NCBI GenBank assembly: GCA_015055605.1
Contig: SVHV01000004.1
Location: 1-64,000 of the forward strand
Source of the DNA: Clostridiales bacterium
GTDB lineage: Bacteria > Bacillota > Clostridia > Christensenellales > UBA1242
Reading direction: 5' to 3'
DNA length: 64,000 nt
The notes under the pieces were generated by a model. The model was not told the origin of the DNA. It saw only the letters and a program-made list of their open reading frames with translations, and ran no database searches. Each line of letters begins with the position of its first letter. Position 1 is the stretch's first letter. Positions 9,199 to 19,163 of the stretch are shown piece after piece. Both the position numbers and the translations under genes were made by a program.

Positions 9199-12100
9199 AT
9201 GAAAAGATTTCTTGTTTATTTACTAGTAATAGTTATGACAGTGTCATTAGGTTTCGCTATCTTCTATTTGGTTAGAGATAACGAGGTTATTTCTATTTCA
9301 AGTGCGTCTATTTACAAAGATGTTGGACAAAAGTTCACTATTGATGTAGACCATAGAAATCCTAAGGCTTCTACAACTATAGATATTACAACTAGTGACG
9401 CTAATATTGTTTCTTATAACGATTCTAGCAAAGAGTTCGTTGCTGAGAGTGGTGGTGTTGCTAGAATTAATTTCCGTACATCAAACACTAAGTTTAGAAA
9501 TATCTGGTGTGATGTTATAGTTGGAGACGGTACAGTTGAGTCTCCCTTCTATATCAGTACAGCAGAACAATTAGCTGCTATCGGTATGGGAACTATGCAA
9601 GAGGACGGAACTTATGCTGGCGCTACAGGATACGAACAATATGTATCAGATGCTTGTTATAAACTAGTATCTGACATTGATGTTTCTTCTGTTAACGGTG
9701 GTTACTGGGTACCTCTTAGAAAGTTTAGTGGCAGATTTGATGGTAATGGTTTCACAATATTAAATGTTAACATTGACAGAGACTCTTATGTAGAGGCTTA
9801 TGAGAATAGCGAAACTTACGACCCAACTCTTTTCACTGCAGAAAATGTTGGTTTCTTCCAGGAAGTTACTGCTGATGCTGTAGTATATAATGTTAAGTTT
9901 GACAACTTAGGTGCTACAGGTGCTTATGTAAACTTTGGTACAGTTGCAGCTCTTAACTATGGTGTAATTGAGAGAATCGAGATTAAGAATGCAGAGTTTA
10001 TGGTTGAGACTCAAGTATTTGGTGGTATCGTTGCTAAGAATATTACAACAGAGGCAGATGCTGACGCTGATGTATATGATAGATTTATCGCTAGAATCGA
10101 TAGATGTAGTATTTCTATGGTTATGGGCGAGAATGATGTATATGTTGATGGCGAGATGCAAGAGCAAAATGTATACAACTTCAATACAATCGGTGGACTA
10201 GTTGGAGAGAACGAGGGAGGAGTGATCATCTACTCATATAGTAAGGGTGATGTCCACTTCGATATCAAGAGTGCTGATGTTGGCTCAAAGCAAATTACTT
10301 ATGGTGGTATCGTAGGTAAAAATACATATAAAAAATTAAACCTTTTAGGTGGCGAATATATTTCTTATTACCAAGGTGGTAATATCAAAGATTGTTACTC
10401 AAACATCAGAACAAACACATCTGCATTCTTAAATGCAAATGTTGATGACAATATCAATATTGCTGGTGCAATCGCTGTCAATATTGATTATACAGATTCT
10501 AACTATGATGATACAGATATTCCTGTAGTTCAAAACTATCTTTTAGGTATCTACTACAATAAGGATAATCTAAATTATATTCCTACTGATTCAGAGGTTA
10601 ATACTCAGAAGAATTTTAAAGGCTTAGGAGTATTTACTTGCAATAGCCCAGTTATCTTCCAAGAGACAAAAACAGTTCTTTATGGACTAACTACTGAAGA
10701 GATGAGAATATCTACAAACTTCGTATCTCATTATACAAAGGAGATTGAGTTTACAGAGGACGGTACTTCTAAAGGTATCGTAACAAAAGAAATCTTATGG
10801 TTATTTGATACAGTATGGGCAATTGATTCTGCTGTAAATGATGGTATGCCATATCTTAACTATCAATTAGTTTATATTCCAGACGACTTCGGTTCTGCTG
10901 GTGTTCCAGTTATTAATGACAAAGTATATTCTTTCGAAGTAGAGATTGATTATGCTATTGATATTCTAAGTGCTGCTGATGATAAATTAACTATCTATGT
11001 AGACCAAGAGTATGAATTAGTTATCAGCCCTAAGGGTGCTGAAGTAGCATGGGTATCTGGAGATACTTCAGTTGTTACTGTAGACAAGAATGGTAAAATT
11101 AAAGGTCTAAAGGTTGGTGTGACTACTATTACTGCTGTTACTGCTGGTGGTAGTTCAGATACAATCACTGTAATCGTTGAGGATATTGTATACACTATCT
11201 TTAATTATCCAGAGACTCTAACTTTAGAGGTTAATGATACATATCAATTCAAAGGTGTTAGTGTTTATCCTGCAGACACAACTTTAGAATATTCAGTTCA
11301 AGATACATTCTATGCTAATATTACTAGCACAGGCTTACTAACAGTTAATGACAAACCAACAACTACTCCTACTTATGTGTTTATCCAGGCTGGTAAGACT
11401 AAAGTTGCTATCCCTCTAACTATCAAAGAAGAGGTTGCAGAGCCTACAACAGAGTCTGTAACTCTAACAGTAAACAAAGATTATATCACTGGCAAATTAG
11501 GTCAAATTGCTAATGGTCAAATCAAAGTAACAGCAATCAATGGTGACACTTCTAGTGCAACACTTAATTCTTATAGTTATTCATTCAAGAGTAATGCTCT
11601 TTCAGTGGTTTCTGTAAATTCTACTGGTAATTATACAATCAAATCATCTGGTTGGGCTAGAGTAACAGTTACTGCTACTAAGACAGTAGATACTACTACT
11701 TATACTGGTAGCTTAGTTGTGTACTTCTATATCGAGCCAGGTAGCACTGGTACTGGTGGTGGAGGAACAGTTGTTACTCCAACATTCAGCCTAAACAAAA
11801 CTTCTGTTAATATCTACAAAGGAAGCACTTTCCAATTAATAGGTAAATCAAATGTTCAAGGTGCAGTGACATGGTCTTCATCAAATACAAATGTTGCTAC
11901 AGTTACTGCTACAGGTTTGATTTATGCAGTAGGAACTTCTAGTGGTTCTTCTTGTACAATTACTGCTAAGTATGTATCAACAACAGGTACAACACTATAT
12001 GCTTATTGTACAGTAAATGTTGTAGACTTATTGCAAGCAACATTAACAGTAAATCCTACATCTACTTATGTAGAGGCTGGCAAGAGCACAACAATTACTT

Positions 12101-13740
12101 TAACAGGTAATATGAATGGTGGTTTTGCTTATCAGCCAGTATGGAATGGTACATCTGCTCAACCAACACTTGCGTTTGATGGTGGCTATACTGGTGTAAA
12201 ATCTACTAAAATCAAAATTACTACAACTACTGCAGTTCAAGGAACTCTAACAATTAATTTGAGATTCAATGGTTCTAATGGAACAACTGCATCTGCAACT
12301 GCTAAGATTACTGTTAATCCTAGCAATGCTTATAGCAAATATATTTATAATGTTAATCAATTAAATGCTGTTAGACATCATTTAAGCAAAGATTTCATTA
12401 TTGCTGCAAATATTGACCTTTCTGGTTATACTTGGACTCCTATCGGAACTAAGGATAATCCATTCACAGGTACAATAACTTCTCAAGCTGCATCTAAGGG
12501 TTATTATAAAGTATCTAATATCACAACTATTGATACTACATATTCAGGTCTTTTCGGATATACTAAGAATGCAAACCTTTCTAATATCATTGTAGAATCA
12601 GTTAATGCAACTGGTAGATATGTAGGTAGTGTGGTAGGATATGCAGTAGGTACAAATCTATCTAACTGTCAAGCTTATGGTGCAACAGTTACTGCTACAC
12701 AGATGGCAGGTGGTATCGTTGGCTACATGGAGACTAGTTCTTCTGCTGCTAGCTGTTCACTATCAGGCTCTAAGACAATTCAAGTAACATATAACTCATC
12801 AATCTCTGGTACAAGAGCTGTTGGTGGTATCGCAGGATATGCATCTAGTTCTGCTATCTCAGGTGCAAGGGTTAATGTAACAGGTGATATCTGTTTACAA
12901 GCAAATAACAATTTAGCAGGATATGCTGGTGGTATTGTTGGTTATACAAATTCATCTGTAAAAACTTCTTTAGCTTGTGCTAAAGTATCTGCTAATAAAA
13001 ACTCTTCTAATAACTCAGCAGGTGGTATCGTTGGTTATACTTCTGATAGTATCTCAGGTTGTACAGTAAGGTCTGCTACAATCAATGGTTACTATGCAGG
13101 TGGTATCGGTGGTACTCTATCTAATGGTCAAACTGTTAAACTATATTTCTCTAACTACAAAAATAGTTATAGAAAGTCTGACCTAAAGAGTGGATATTCT
13201 TATTCAGTAAATGTTCAAACAACTGCAGTTAGAGAGAGTGTAAAAGTTTCTGGTGAGAGAGTTGGTGGACTATTCGGTGTTATTAATGCTGGTGTAGTTA
13301 AGAACTGTTACTCAAGAGCAGAATTAAATGGTTCATCTGGTTCTGCTGTTAAGGGTGGATTTGCTAGTTACATTATGTCAAATAACTTCAAAAATGATGG
13401 TGGTACTGGTACTTGTGGTATCGTTGAGAATTGTTACTCAGCTAGCAAATTCTCAGGCTCAGGCTCAAACTATTCAGTAACTGCATCATATACTCATAAC
13501 TACGCTACTTTCGGTGATGGTAGTGATAGAACTGCTGGATACATCTTCAATTATTTATTTGATGATGGTCTAGATGGTAATGCTAAATTCTATCATGGAA
13601 GCAACTTATTTGCTAGTGACAAAGTTCTAGCTAAAAAGTCTTCTGCTGATATGCAAAAGTCTGGAACATATACTGACAAAGGCTTCTCTACCAGCACATG
13701 GAATTTAAGTGGTTATCCAACACTTAAAGCAGAGTTATAA
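9199..13740 (+). CDS. Very large cell-surface protein with Ig-like and GLUG repeats
   Basis: A 1513-residue exported protein. Residues 5-25 form a hydrophobic signal or anchor segment. Residues about 25-560 contain glycine-rich solenoid-like repeats (GGIVAKN, GGLVGENEGG, GGIVGKNTYKK). Two bacterial Ig-like (BIG2) domains follow near 600-665 and 860-945, with the typical SPKGAEVAWVSGDTSVVTVD and VTWSSSNTNVATV blocks. From about 1060 to the end there is a second GLUG-repeat region (AGGIVGYM, VGGIAGYA, AGGIVGYT, VGGLFGVI). No LPXTG sorting signal is present, so attachment is probably by the uncleaved N-terminus or another route. Likely an adhesin-like or matrix protein. SD AAGGGGG lies about 6 nt upstream. 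Two terminators follow. Confidence 0.88.
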   Translation: MKRFLVYLLVIVMTVSLGFAIFYLVRDNEVISISSASIYKDVGQKFTIDVDHRNPKASTTIDITTSDANIVSYNDSSKEFVAESGGVARINFRTSNTKFRNIWCDVIVGDGTVESPFYISTAEQLAAIGMGTMQEDGTYAGATGYEQYVSDACYKLVSDIDVSSVNGGYWVPLRKFSGRFDGNGFTILNVNIDRDSYVEAYENSETYDPTLFTAENVGFFQEVTADAVVYNVKFDNLGATGAYVNFGTVAALNYGVIERIEIKNAEFMVETQVFGGIVAKNITTEADADADVYDRFIARIDRCSISMVMGENDVYVDGEMQEQNVYNFNTIGGLVGENEGGVIIYSYSKGDVHFDIKSADVGSKQITYGGIVGKNTYKKLNLLGGEYISYYQGGNIKDCYSNIRTNTSAFLNANVDDNINIAGAIAVNIDYTDSNYDDTDIPVVQNYLLGIYYNKDNLNYIPTDSEVNTQKNFKGLGVFTCNSPVIFQETKTVLYGLTTEEMRISTNFVSHYTKEIEFTEDGTSKGIVTKEILWLFDTVWAIDSAVNDGMPYLNYQLVYIPDDFGSAGVPVINDKVYSFEVEIDYAIDILSAADDKLTIYVDQEYELVISPKGAEVAWVSGDTSVVTVDKNGKIKGLKVGVTTITAVTAGGSSDTITVIVEDIVYTIFNYPETLTLEVNDTYQFKGVSVYPADTTLEYSVQDTFYANITSTGLLTVNDKPTTTPTYVFIQAGKTKVAIPLTIKEEVAEPTTESVTLTVNKDYITGKLGQIANGQIKVTAINGDTSSATLNSYSYSFKSNALSVVSVNSTGNYTIKSSGWARVTVTATKTVDTTTYTGSLVVYFYIEPGSTGTGGGGTVVTPTFSLNKTSVNIYKGSTFQLIGKSNVQGAVTWSSSNTNVATVTATGLIYAVGTSSGSSCTITAKYVSTTGTTLYAYCTVNVVDLLQATLTVNPTSTYVEAGKSTTITLTGNMNGGFAYQPVWNGTSAQPTLAFDGGYTGVKSTKIKITTTTAVQGTLTINLRFNGSNGTTASATAKITVNPSNAYSKYIYNVNQLNAVRHHLSKDFIIAANIDLSGYTWTPIGTKDNPFTGTITSQAASKGYYKVSNITTIDTTYSGLFGYTKNANLSNIIVESVNATGRYVGSVVGYAVGTNLSNCQAYGATVTATQMAGGIVGYMETSSSAASCSLSGSKTIQVTYNSSISGTRAVGGIAGYASSSAISGARVNVTGDICLQANNNLAGYAGGIVGYTNSSVKTSLACAKVSANKNSSNNSAGGIVGYTSDSISGCTVRSATINGYYAGGIGGTLSNGQTVKLYFSNYKNSYRKSDLKSGYSYSVNVQTTAVRESVKVSGERVGGLFGVINAGVVKNCYSRAELNGSSGSAVKGGFASYIMSNNFKNDGGTGTCGIVENCYSASKFSGSGSNYSVTASYTHNYATFGDGSDRTAGYIFNYLFDDGLDGNAKFYHGSNLFASDKVLAKKSSADMQKSGTYTDKGFSTSTWNLSGYPTLKAEL

Positions 13741-13750
13741 GATAATTAAA

Positions 13751-13780
13751 AAGAGTGAATATAGTATTCACTCTTTTTTT
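13751..13780 (+). terminator. Bidirectional terminator between the surface protein and spoVG
   Basis: AAGAGTGAATA (13751-13761) and TATTCACTCTT (13765-13775), followed by T on the plus side and preceded by A on the plus side, so it can serve both converging genes. Confidence 0.88.
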
Positions 13781-13805
13781 GTTGGGTAGGGATAGGTAAA
13801 TAAAA

Positions 13806-13838
13806 AGAACACTATGTTTTGAGATAGTGTTCTTTTGT
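13806..13838. terminator. Second terminator hairpin in the same spacer
   Basis: AGAACACTAT (13806-13815) pairs with ATAGTGTTCT (13824-13833), followed by TTTTG. A-rich sequence on the other side would give a U tract on the minus strand for spoVG. The remaining 160 bp up to the spoVG stop are AT-rich with no other element that I see. Confidence 0.75.
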
Positions 13839-13998
13839 TTGTATATTATAATAATAAACTATTTACAGATGTTATTTTTTTTAGCGACTTGATTTTGACG
13901 CAAAATAAACTTTAAGCAATAGAAATTGTCCATTGTTATAGTTTTTTTGGTGTAATTAAAATAAGTAATTGTTTTCTTCTAAATATTTTTTAGATAAA

Positions 13999-14286
13999 TT
14001 ATGCTTCTGCTTGTTCAGCTTTTGCTTGTCTCTCTTCCTCGTATTTAGCCAAAACTAATTTGTTGATTAGTTCTCTAGTAGGAGTATTTAGAGGATGTGC
14101 AATGTCTTTTGATTCTCCATCTGGAGTTCTCTTTTTAGGCATACATACGAATAAGCCTTGTTTTCCCTCTCTAACTTTGATGTCGTGAACAACGAAACAC
14201 TCATCAATTGTGATAGATGCAGATGCTTTTAGTTTATTGTCATCTCCACCTGGGATTAGTCTTACTCTGATATCTGTAATGTTCAA
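13999..14286 (-). CDS. spoVG: SpoVG, RNA-binding regulator
   Basis: A 95-residue protein matching SpoVG over its length: N-terminal MNITDIRVRLIP, the core ASITIDECFVVHDIKVREG and GLFVCMPKKRTPDGESKDIAHPLN. SpoVG is a small site-specific RNA/DNA-binding protein that affects septation, sporulation and virulence-type traits in Firmicutes. The reading frame starts with TTG (14286-14284), with purine-rich AAGGAAAAGG about 10-19 nt upstream; no ATG or GTG fits. It is divergent from murC across a 103-bp promoter region; TTGTGC-N18-TAATAT on the minus strand is a possible promoter. Confidence 0.95.
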   Translation of the reverse strand: MNITDIRVRLIPGGDDNKLKASASITIDECFVVHDIKVREGKQGLFVCMPKKRTPDGESKDIAHPLNTPTRELINKLVLAKYEEERQAKAEQAEA

Positions 14287-14389
14287 TAGTCTATACCTTT
14301 TCCTTATAAATTAGCATATCTGCTACTATTATATTAGCACGATTATTTTATTTTGCACAACTTTTTTTGAAGATTTCATATAAAATTGT

Positions 14390-15727
14390 ATGAAAAGAAT
14401 GTCTAATTTTAGTGGGTTAACTGTATATTTTATCGGTATAGGTGGTATTAGTATGTCAGGTCTGGCATTGTTGCTAAGGTCTATGGGGTGTAGTGTTACA
14501 GGTAGCGATTTGTCTATGGATAATGCAGAAGTACAGAAACTAAAGGTTCAAGGTATCAGAGTTAATCACAAACACAGTGCAGAAAATATCGAGCAGGATA
14601 TAGATATGCTTGTTTATACATCTGCAGTGAAAGAGGACAATCCTGAGTTGATTAGAGCTCGAGAATTAGGTATACCATGTTTAGAAAGGGCAGAATTATT
14701 AGGACTCATTTCTTTAAAATATTCTAATGTCATAGCAATATCTGGGACTCATGGCAAGACTACAACTACTGCCATGTTGGGAGAGATTTTTGTGCGTGCA
14801 GGTCTACAGCCCACCATTCACTTAGGAGGAGTGTCTGTTAACTTAGGCTCAAATACAGTTGTGGGAGGTAGGGAGTATTTAATTCTCGAGGCTTGTGAGT
14901 ATTGTGATAGCTTTAGATTTATCCCTAGTGATACTGCTATTATTACTAATATCGAAACAGACCATCTTGACTACTATAAAGATTTAGAGGATATATACTC
15001 ATCTTTTCAACACTTTGCTGAAATTGCTAAGAGTGTGGTTGTGGGAGATAAGTGCCACATCTTACATAGTAATATATTGATTATCGGGAAATCATGGTCA
15101 GCAAAAAATATTAGGTTTTCAAACTTTGGGTATGACTATGATGTATACCGTGAGGGTGTGTTTTGGGGTTCGTTTCGACTAAATTTGTTAGGGGAATATA
15201 ATATCACTAATTCGTTATTTGCTATAGCTGTTGCAGAAAAATACGGGATAGAAAAACGCCTGATTATAGAGGCTATTGCGAGATTTAGAGGGGTTGAAAG
15301 AAGGCAGGAGATAATACATAATCTATTAGGTGTACCTATTGTTATTGATTATGCCCATCATCCAACAGAGATTAAGGCGAGTATAGGTGCTATTAGACAG
15401 GTTTATGATAACCCTCTTATTGTCTTTCAGCCTCATACTTACTCTAGGACAATTTCTCTATTTGATGACTTTGTAGATGTATTGAAGATGGAGAAAAATC
15501 TCGTGCTTTTCTCCACATATCCTGCTAGAGAAAGCGAGGTTGTGGGAGGTAGGGCAGAAGATTTGGCAGAGGCTCTCCCTCAGTCGTCTTTTATAGATTC
15601 TGTATCTGAGATTACTGAAAAAATTGAGCAAGAAATTTATGAGCATAATATTGATGTAGTATTAATATTAGGTGCTGGAGATTTGGCAGAAAAACTGAAA
15701 TGCTGTTATCGGCAAAAACCTCTATAA
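14390..15727 (+). CDS. murC: UDP-N-acetylmuramate--L-alanine ligase
   Basis: MurC adds L-alanine to UDP-MurNAc, the first step in building the peptidoglycan stem peptide, in the cytosol. 445 residues, standard length. The N-terminal domain has GIGGISMSGLA (16-26), the ATP-binding P-loop GTHGKTTTT is at 119-127, and the central domain has the conserved NIETDHLDYY and DYAHHPTEI blocks; the C-terminal block FQPHTYSRT follows. No SD is visible before the ATG at 14390; instead a -10-like TATAAA (14379-14384) ends only 5 nt before it, so the mRNA may be leaderless. The ATG at 14399 is an alternative start. Confidence 0.96.
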   Translation: MKRMSNFSGLTVYFIGIGGISMSGLALLLRSMGCSVTGSDLSMDNAEVQKLKVQGIRVNHKHSAENIEQDIDMLVYTSAVKEDNPELIRARELGIPCLERAELLGLISLKYSNVIAISGTHGKTTTTAMLGEIFVRAGLQPTIHLGGVSVNLGSNTVVGGREYLILEACEYCDSFRFIPSDTAIITNIETDHLDYYKDLEDIYSSFQHFAEIAKSVVVGDKCHILHSNILIIGKSWSAKNIRFSNFGYDYDVYREGVFWGSFRLNLLGEYNITNSLFAIAVAEKYGIEKRLIIEAIARFRGVERRQEIIHNLLGVPIVIDYAHHPTEIKASIGAIRQVYDNPLIVFQPHTYSRTISLFDDFVDVLKMEKNLVLFSTYPARESEVVGGRAEDLAEALPQSSFIDSVSEITEKIEQEIYEHNIDVVLILGAGDLAEKLKCCYRQKPL

Positions 15728-15798
15728 TAAATCATCTAATATTTAGGTTTGTGATAGTTTGTTCTTGTAGAAAAAATATAAATAAATTGCTAAAAGTC

Positions 15799-15827
15799 TT
15801 GACTTTGCGTTTAAGATTATATATACT
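15799..15827 (+). promoter_or_regulatory. Promoter of the rpmE-prmC-prfA-trpS unit
   Basis: TTGACT (15799-15804), 17 bp, TATACT (15822-15827). Leader of about 27 nt to the rpmE ATG. Confidence 0.7.
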
Positions 15828-15860
15828 AATATAGCAATAATTTATAAAGAGGTGAGTATT

Positions 15861-16067
15861 ATGAAGCAAGACATACATCCAGATTATCATGAGGTGGAAG
15901 TTGTTTGTGTTTGTGGCTCTAAATTTAAAACAAAATCTACTGTAAAAGGCGATACAATTAGAATTGATGTGTGTGATAAATGTCACCCATTCTATTCAGG
16001 AAAGCAAAAACTTGTAGACACTGCTGGTAGAGTAGAGAAATTTAAGAAAAAACACAATTTAGATTAA
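15861..16067 (+). CDS. rpmE: 50S ribosomal protein L31 (zinc-binding form)
   Basis: A 68-residue ribosomal protein. It keeps the zinc-binding cysteines of the C+ type of L31: CVCG near residue 16 and CDKCH near 37. The ATG at 15861 is preceded by AAAGAGGTG; an upstream in-frame GTG lies inside that SD and is rejected. Gene order rpmE-prmC-prfA is common in Firmicutes. A weak hairpin (GGCAG/CTGTC, 16087-16105) with a short T tract follows and may reduce read-through into prmC. Confidence 0.96.
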   Translation: MKQDIHPDYHEVEVVCVCGSKFKTKSTVKGDTIRIDVCDKCHPFYSGKQKLVDTAGRVEKFKKKHNLD

Positions 16068-16131
16068 TTTTATTTCAAAAAATTAGGCAGGGATTTTTCT
16101 GTCTATTTTTTGTTTTATATGGGGTGAGTTT

Positions 16132-16977
16132 ATGGAACTAGAACTAAGAGTAAAAGAGGCTATTAAATTAGCAAAAGAAAACCTAAAAAATGCAGGCATT
16201 AAAAATATGCAAGATGCCGAGTTTATTCTTGCTAATATTTTAAATACAGATACTGCAGGCTTAAACTCTATTGAGTTTATGAGCAAGAAAGAGGCTAAGA
16301 GATTTGTAAAGGATATCAAGGCTAGATGTAAGCATTGTCCACTTGACAAGATTATCGGTTATACGGATTTTTTAAGCATTAGGATTCCTTTTGACAAAAA
16401 TACATTAAGCCCTAGACAAGAAACCGAGATTTTAACAGAGAAGATTATTAAAGATATCAAGGGTAAAAAGTTAACAGTTCTAGACTTGTGTTCAGGTAGT
16501 GGTTGTATCGGTATTGCTATTGCTAAGGCAACACCTGTGTCTGTAACACTTTCTGATATTAGTAAAAAGGCTAATAAGATTGCTAAGAAAAATGCCGAAC
16601 TTAATGGTGTAGAGGTGGCTATCCTCACAAGTGATTTGTTTGACAATATCCCTACTAAATTTGATATAATAGTTAGTAATCCACCATATATCAAGAGAAG
16701 AGACTTAGAGGTATTAGAGATAGAGGTTAGAGACTTTGACCCTAGACTTGCTCTTGATGGTGGTGATGATGGACTAGATTTCTATAGAGATATTATTGCT
16801 AAAGCTCCAGAGTATCTAAATAATGGTGGTAAGTTGTATCTTGAGATAGGAATCGAACAAAGCAAAGATGTTGTTAAATTGCTTAACAAGGACTTTGAAG
16901 ATATTGTAGTTGAGAAAGACTACAATGGTATAGATAGATATATAATTGCAAAAAAGAGAGATAAGAATGCTAAATAA
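16132..16977 (+). CDS. prmC: Peptide chain release factor N5-glutamine methyltransferase
   Basis: PrmC methylates the glutamine of the GGQ motif in release factors RF1 and RF2 using S-adenosylmethionine. 281 residues, normal size. An N-terminal helical substrate-binding domain (1-90) precedes the Rossmann-type methyltransferase domain with LDLCSGSGCIGIA (117-129) and the catalytic NPPYI motif (183-187). Its stop codon overlaps the start of prfA, its own substrate, by 11 nt, so the pair is translationally coupled. Confidence 0.97.
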   Translation: MELELRVKEAIKLAKENLKNAGIKNMQDAEFILANILNTDTAGLNSIEFMSKKEAKRFVKDIKARCKHCPLDKIIGYTDFLSIRIPFDKNTLSPRQETEILTEKIIKDIKGKKLTVLDLCSGSGCIGIAIAKATPVSVTLSDISKKANKIAKKNAELNGVEVAILTSDLFDNIPTKFDIIVSNPPYIKRRDLEVLEIEVRDFDPRLALDGGDDGLDFYRDIIAKAPEYLNNGGKLYLEIGIEQSKDVVKLLNKDFEDIVVEKDYNGIDRYIIAKKRDKNAK

Positions 16978-18037
16978 AATTAGATTTTTAAAGGAGAAAT
17001 TTCTGGAAGTAGAGAAAGAAATGCTTAAACCAGAAGTTATCGCTGACAATAAAAAATACTCAGAACTATGTAAAGAGTATAATGAATTAGAACCTATTAG
17101 TATAGCCTATGACGAGTATGCTCAAATCGTGAAGTCTATCGAGAGTGATAATGAATTACTCGAAATCGAGACAGATAACGAAATGAGAAGTATGCTAAAT
17201 AGCGAACTAGACGAACTTAAGACTAAGCAAGAAGAAATGGATGAGAAGATTAAACTCTTGCTTCTTCCAAAAGACGAGAATGACGAGAGAAATGTTATTA
17301 TCGAGATTAGGTCTGGTGCTGGTGGTGAAGAGGCTAGTCTTTTTGGTGGTGTGCTACTTAGAATGTACAGTATGTACGCAGAGAGCAAACGATGGCGTGT
17401 CGAGATGTTGTCTGTAAACGATACTGAACTAGGTGGTATCAAAGAGGCGAGTGTAAGAATCAGTGGTAAAGGTGCTTATAGTAAGTTTAAATACGAGAGT
17501 GGTGTTCATAGAGTACAGAGAGTACCAGAAACAGAGAGTTCTGGTAGAATACATACTAGTACAGCAACCGTTGCTGTACTTCCTGAGCATGAGGAAGTTG
17601 ATGTAGAGATTAATGAAAAAGACTTGAATATTGATGTGTATAGAAGTGGTGGCGCAGGTGGTCAGCATGTAAACACAACCGATAGTGCAGTTAGAATTAC
17701 TCACCTTCCTACAGGAATAGTGGTTGCTTGTCAAGATGAGAGAAGCCAAATCAAGAATAGAGAAAAGGCGATGTCAGTTCTTAAGAGTAAACTATATGAC
17801 TACTATCAGATGCAAATAGACGAAGAGTATGCCAACAATAGAAAGTCTCAAGTAGGAACTGGAGATAGGAGTGAGAGAATCAGAACATACAACTATCCTC
17901 AGAGTAGACTAACAGACCACAGAATCAACTACACCAGTTATAACCTAGACGGTTTCTTAAACGGTGATTTAGATGACTTAATTGCTAGTCTATCTGTAGC
18001 CGACCAAAAAGAGAAACTAGAGAGAATTACATTGTAA
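16967..18037 (+). CDS. prfA: Peptide chain release factor 1
   Basis: RF1 recognises UAA and UAG stop codons. 356 residues from the ATG at 16967, which overlaps the end of prmC; an upstream in-frame start at 16946 would lie deeper in prmC and lacks an SD. The stop-recognition tripeptide of the PxT type is P187-E-T189 in HRVQRVPETES, and the catalytic GGQ is at 231-233 in SGGAGGQHVNTTDS. PxT rather than SPF marks it as RF1, not RF2. Confidence 0.97.
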   Translation: MLNKIRFLKEKFLEVEKEMLKPEVIADNKKYSELCKEYNELEPISIAYDEYAQIVKSIESDNELLEIETDNEMRSMLNSELDELKTKQEEMDEKIKLLLLPKDENDERNVIIEIRSGAGGEEASLFGGVLLRMYSMYAESKRWRVEMLSVNDTELGGIKEASVRISGKGAYSKFKYESGVHRVQRVPETESSGRIHTSTATVAVLPEHEEVDVEINEKDLNIDVYRSGGAGGQHVNTTDSAVRITHLPTGIVVACQDERSQIKNREKAMSVLKSKLYDYYQMQIDEEYANNRKSQVGTGDRSERIRTYNYPQSRLTDHRINYTSYNLDGFLNGDLDDLIASLSVADQKEKLERITL

Positions 18038-18060
18038 ATTTATCATATAGGGAGACTGTC

Positions 18061-19056
18061 ATGACAAAAAAGACACTATATACTGCCATAAAACCTACCG
18101 GAGTAATAACTTTGGGTGGTTTTATTGGAGTTGGACAAACTATTCAAGAATTATGTGAGGACTATAATAGTTTTATTTGTGTAGCAGACTTACACGCACT
18201 CACAATTAATCCTAATCCAGAAGAACTTAAAGAAAATACATATAAACTAGTTGCTTTCTATCTAGCACTTGGTTTAGACCCAAAGAAATGTACACTTTAT
18301 TTGCAGAGTCAAGTATCTGCTCATAGTGAGATTGCGTGGGTGCTAAATAACTATACTATGTATGGTGAAGCAACTCGTATGACACAGTTTAAGGACTATC
18401 AGGCTAAGGCTAAAGAAGTTAATATGGGTATTCTTGATTATCCTGTATTAATGGCTGGCGATATTCTTTTATATAATACAGACATTGTTCCTGTTGGTAT
18501 AGACCAAAAGCAACATGTGGAATTATGTAGAAATATTGCTATTAGATTTAATCATAAAGTGGGAGATACATTTATCGTTCCAGAAGTTCTTGTTAGAAAA
18601 GAGGGCTTTAAGATTTGTGGTTTGCAAGAGCCAACTAAGAAGATGAGTAAGTCTGATAGGGTGGATACTGGTTCAATCTTTATAGAAGACACTGCAGATG
18701 ATATTAGAAAGAAAGTCAAGAGAGCAGTAACTGATAGTGAGAATGAGGTTAGATATGACCCAACTAATAAGCCTGGTGTTAGTAACCTACTTACAATCTT
18801 TGCTACTCTTAGTGGAACAACTATTGAGGTTGCAGAAGGTCACTTTAAGGGTGCTAACTATGGCACACTAAAGACAGAAGTTGCTGAGAAGATTGTTGAG
18901 GTTTTAGGACCTGTTCAAAAGAAATATTTTGAATTGTTAGACAATAAAGATTATTTAGATGAAGTTCTAGAAGATGGCAGAAAGAAAGCAGAGAAGGTCG
19001 CTACTGCTAAAGTAAAAGAAGTTTATGAGAAGTTAGGTTTAGTTGTAAGAAAGTAA
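18061..19056 (+). CDS. trpS: Tryptophanyl-tRNA synthetase
   Basis: Charges tRNA-Trp. 331 residues, typical class Ic synthetase. The N-terminal PTGVITLGGFIG (12-23) corresponds to the HIGH region of TrpRS, the tryptophan-pocket block MAGDILLYNTDIVPVGIDQKQH follows, and KMSKS is at 194-198. It follows prfA by 23 bp with SD AGGGAG and probably belongs to the same transcript; the short gap leaves no room for a T-box leader. A terminator follows. Confidence 0.96.
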   Translation: MTKKTLYTAIKPTGVITLGGFIGVGQTIQELCEDYNSFICVADLHALTINPNPEELKENTYKLVAFYLALGLDPKKCTLYLQSQVSAHSEIAWVLNNYTMYGEATRMTQFKDYQAKAKEVNMGILDYPVLMAGDILLYNTDIVPVGIDQKQHVELCRNIAIRFNHKVGDTFIVPEVLVRKEGFKICGLQEPTKKMSKSDRVDTGSIFIEDTADDIRKKVKRAVTDSENEVRYDPTNKPGVSNLLTIFATLSGTTIEVAEGHFKGANYGTLKTEVAEKIVEVLGPVQKKYFELLDNKDYLDEVLEDGRKKAEKVATAKVKEVYEKLGLVVRK

Positions 19057-19096
19057 TCGTTAATAAGATTCTTATAGACTAATATTAGTTATAATA

Positions 19097-19128
19097 AAAA
19101 GCGAAAGGATTGTGTCCCTTCGCTTTTT
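19097..19128 (+). terminator. Intrinsic terminator after trpS
   Basis: AAAGCGAAAGGA (19098-19109) pairs with TCCCTTCGCTTT (19115-19126) with one mismatch, then a T tract. Confidence 0.88.
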
Positions 19129-19163
19129 TATTTTGTAAACATATTTATTTTAGATGGCGACTA

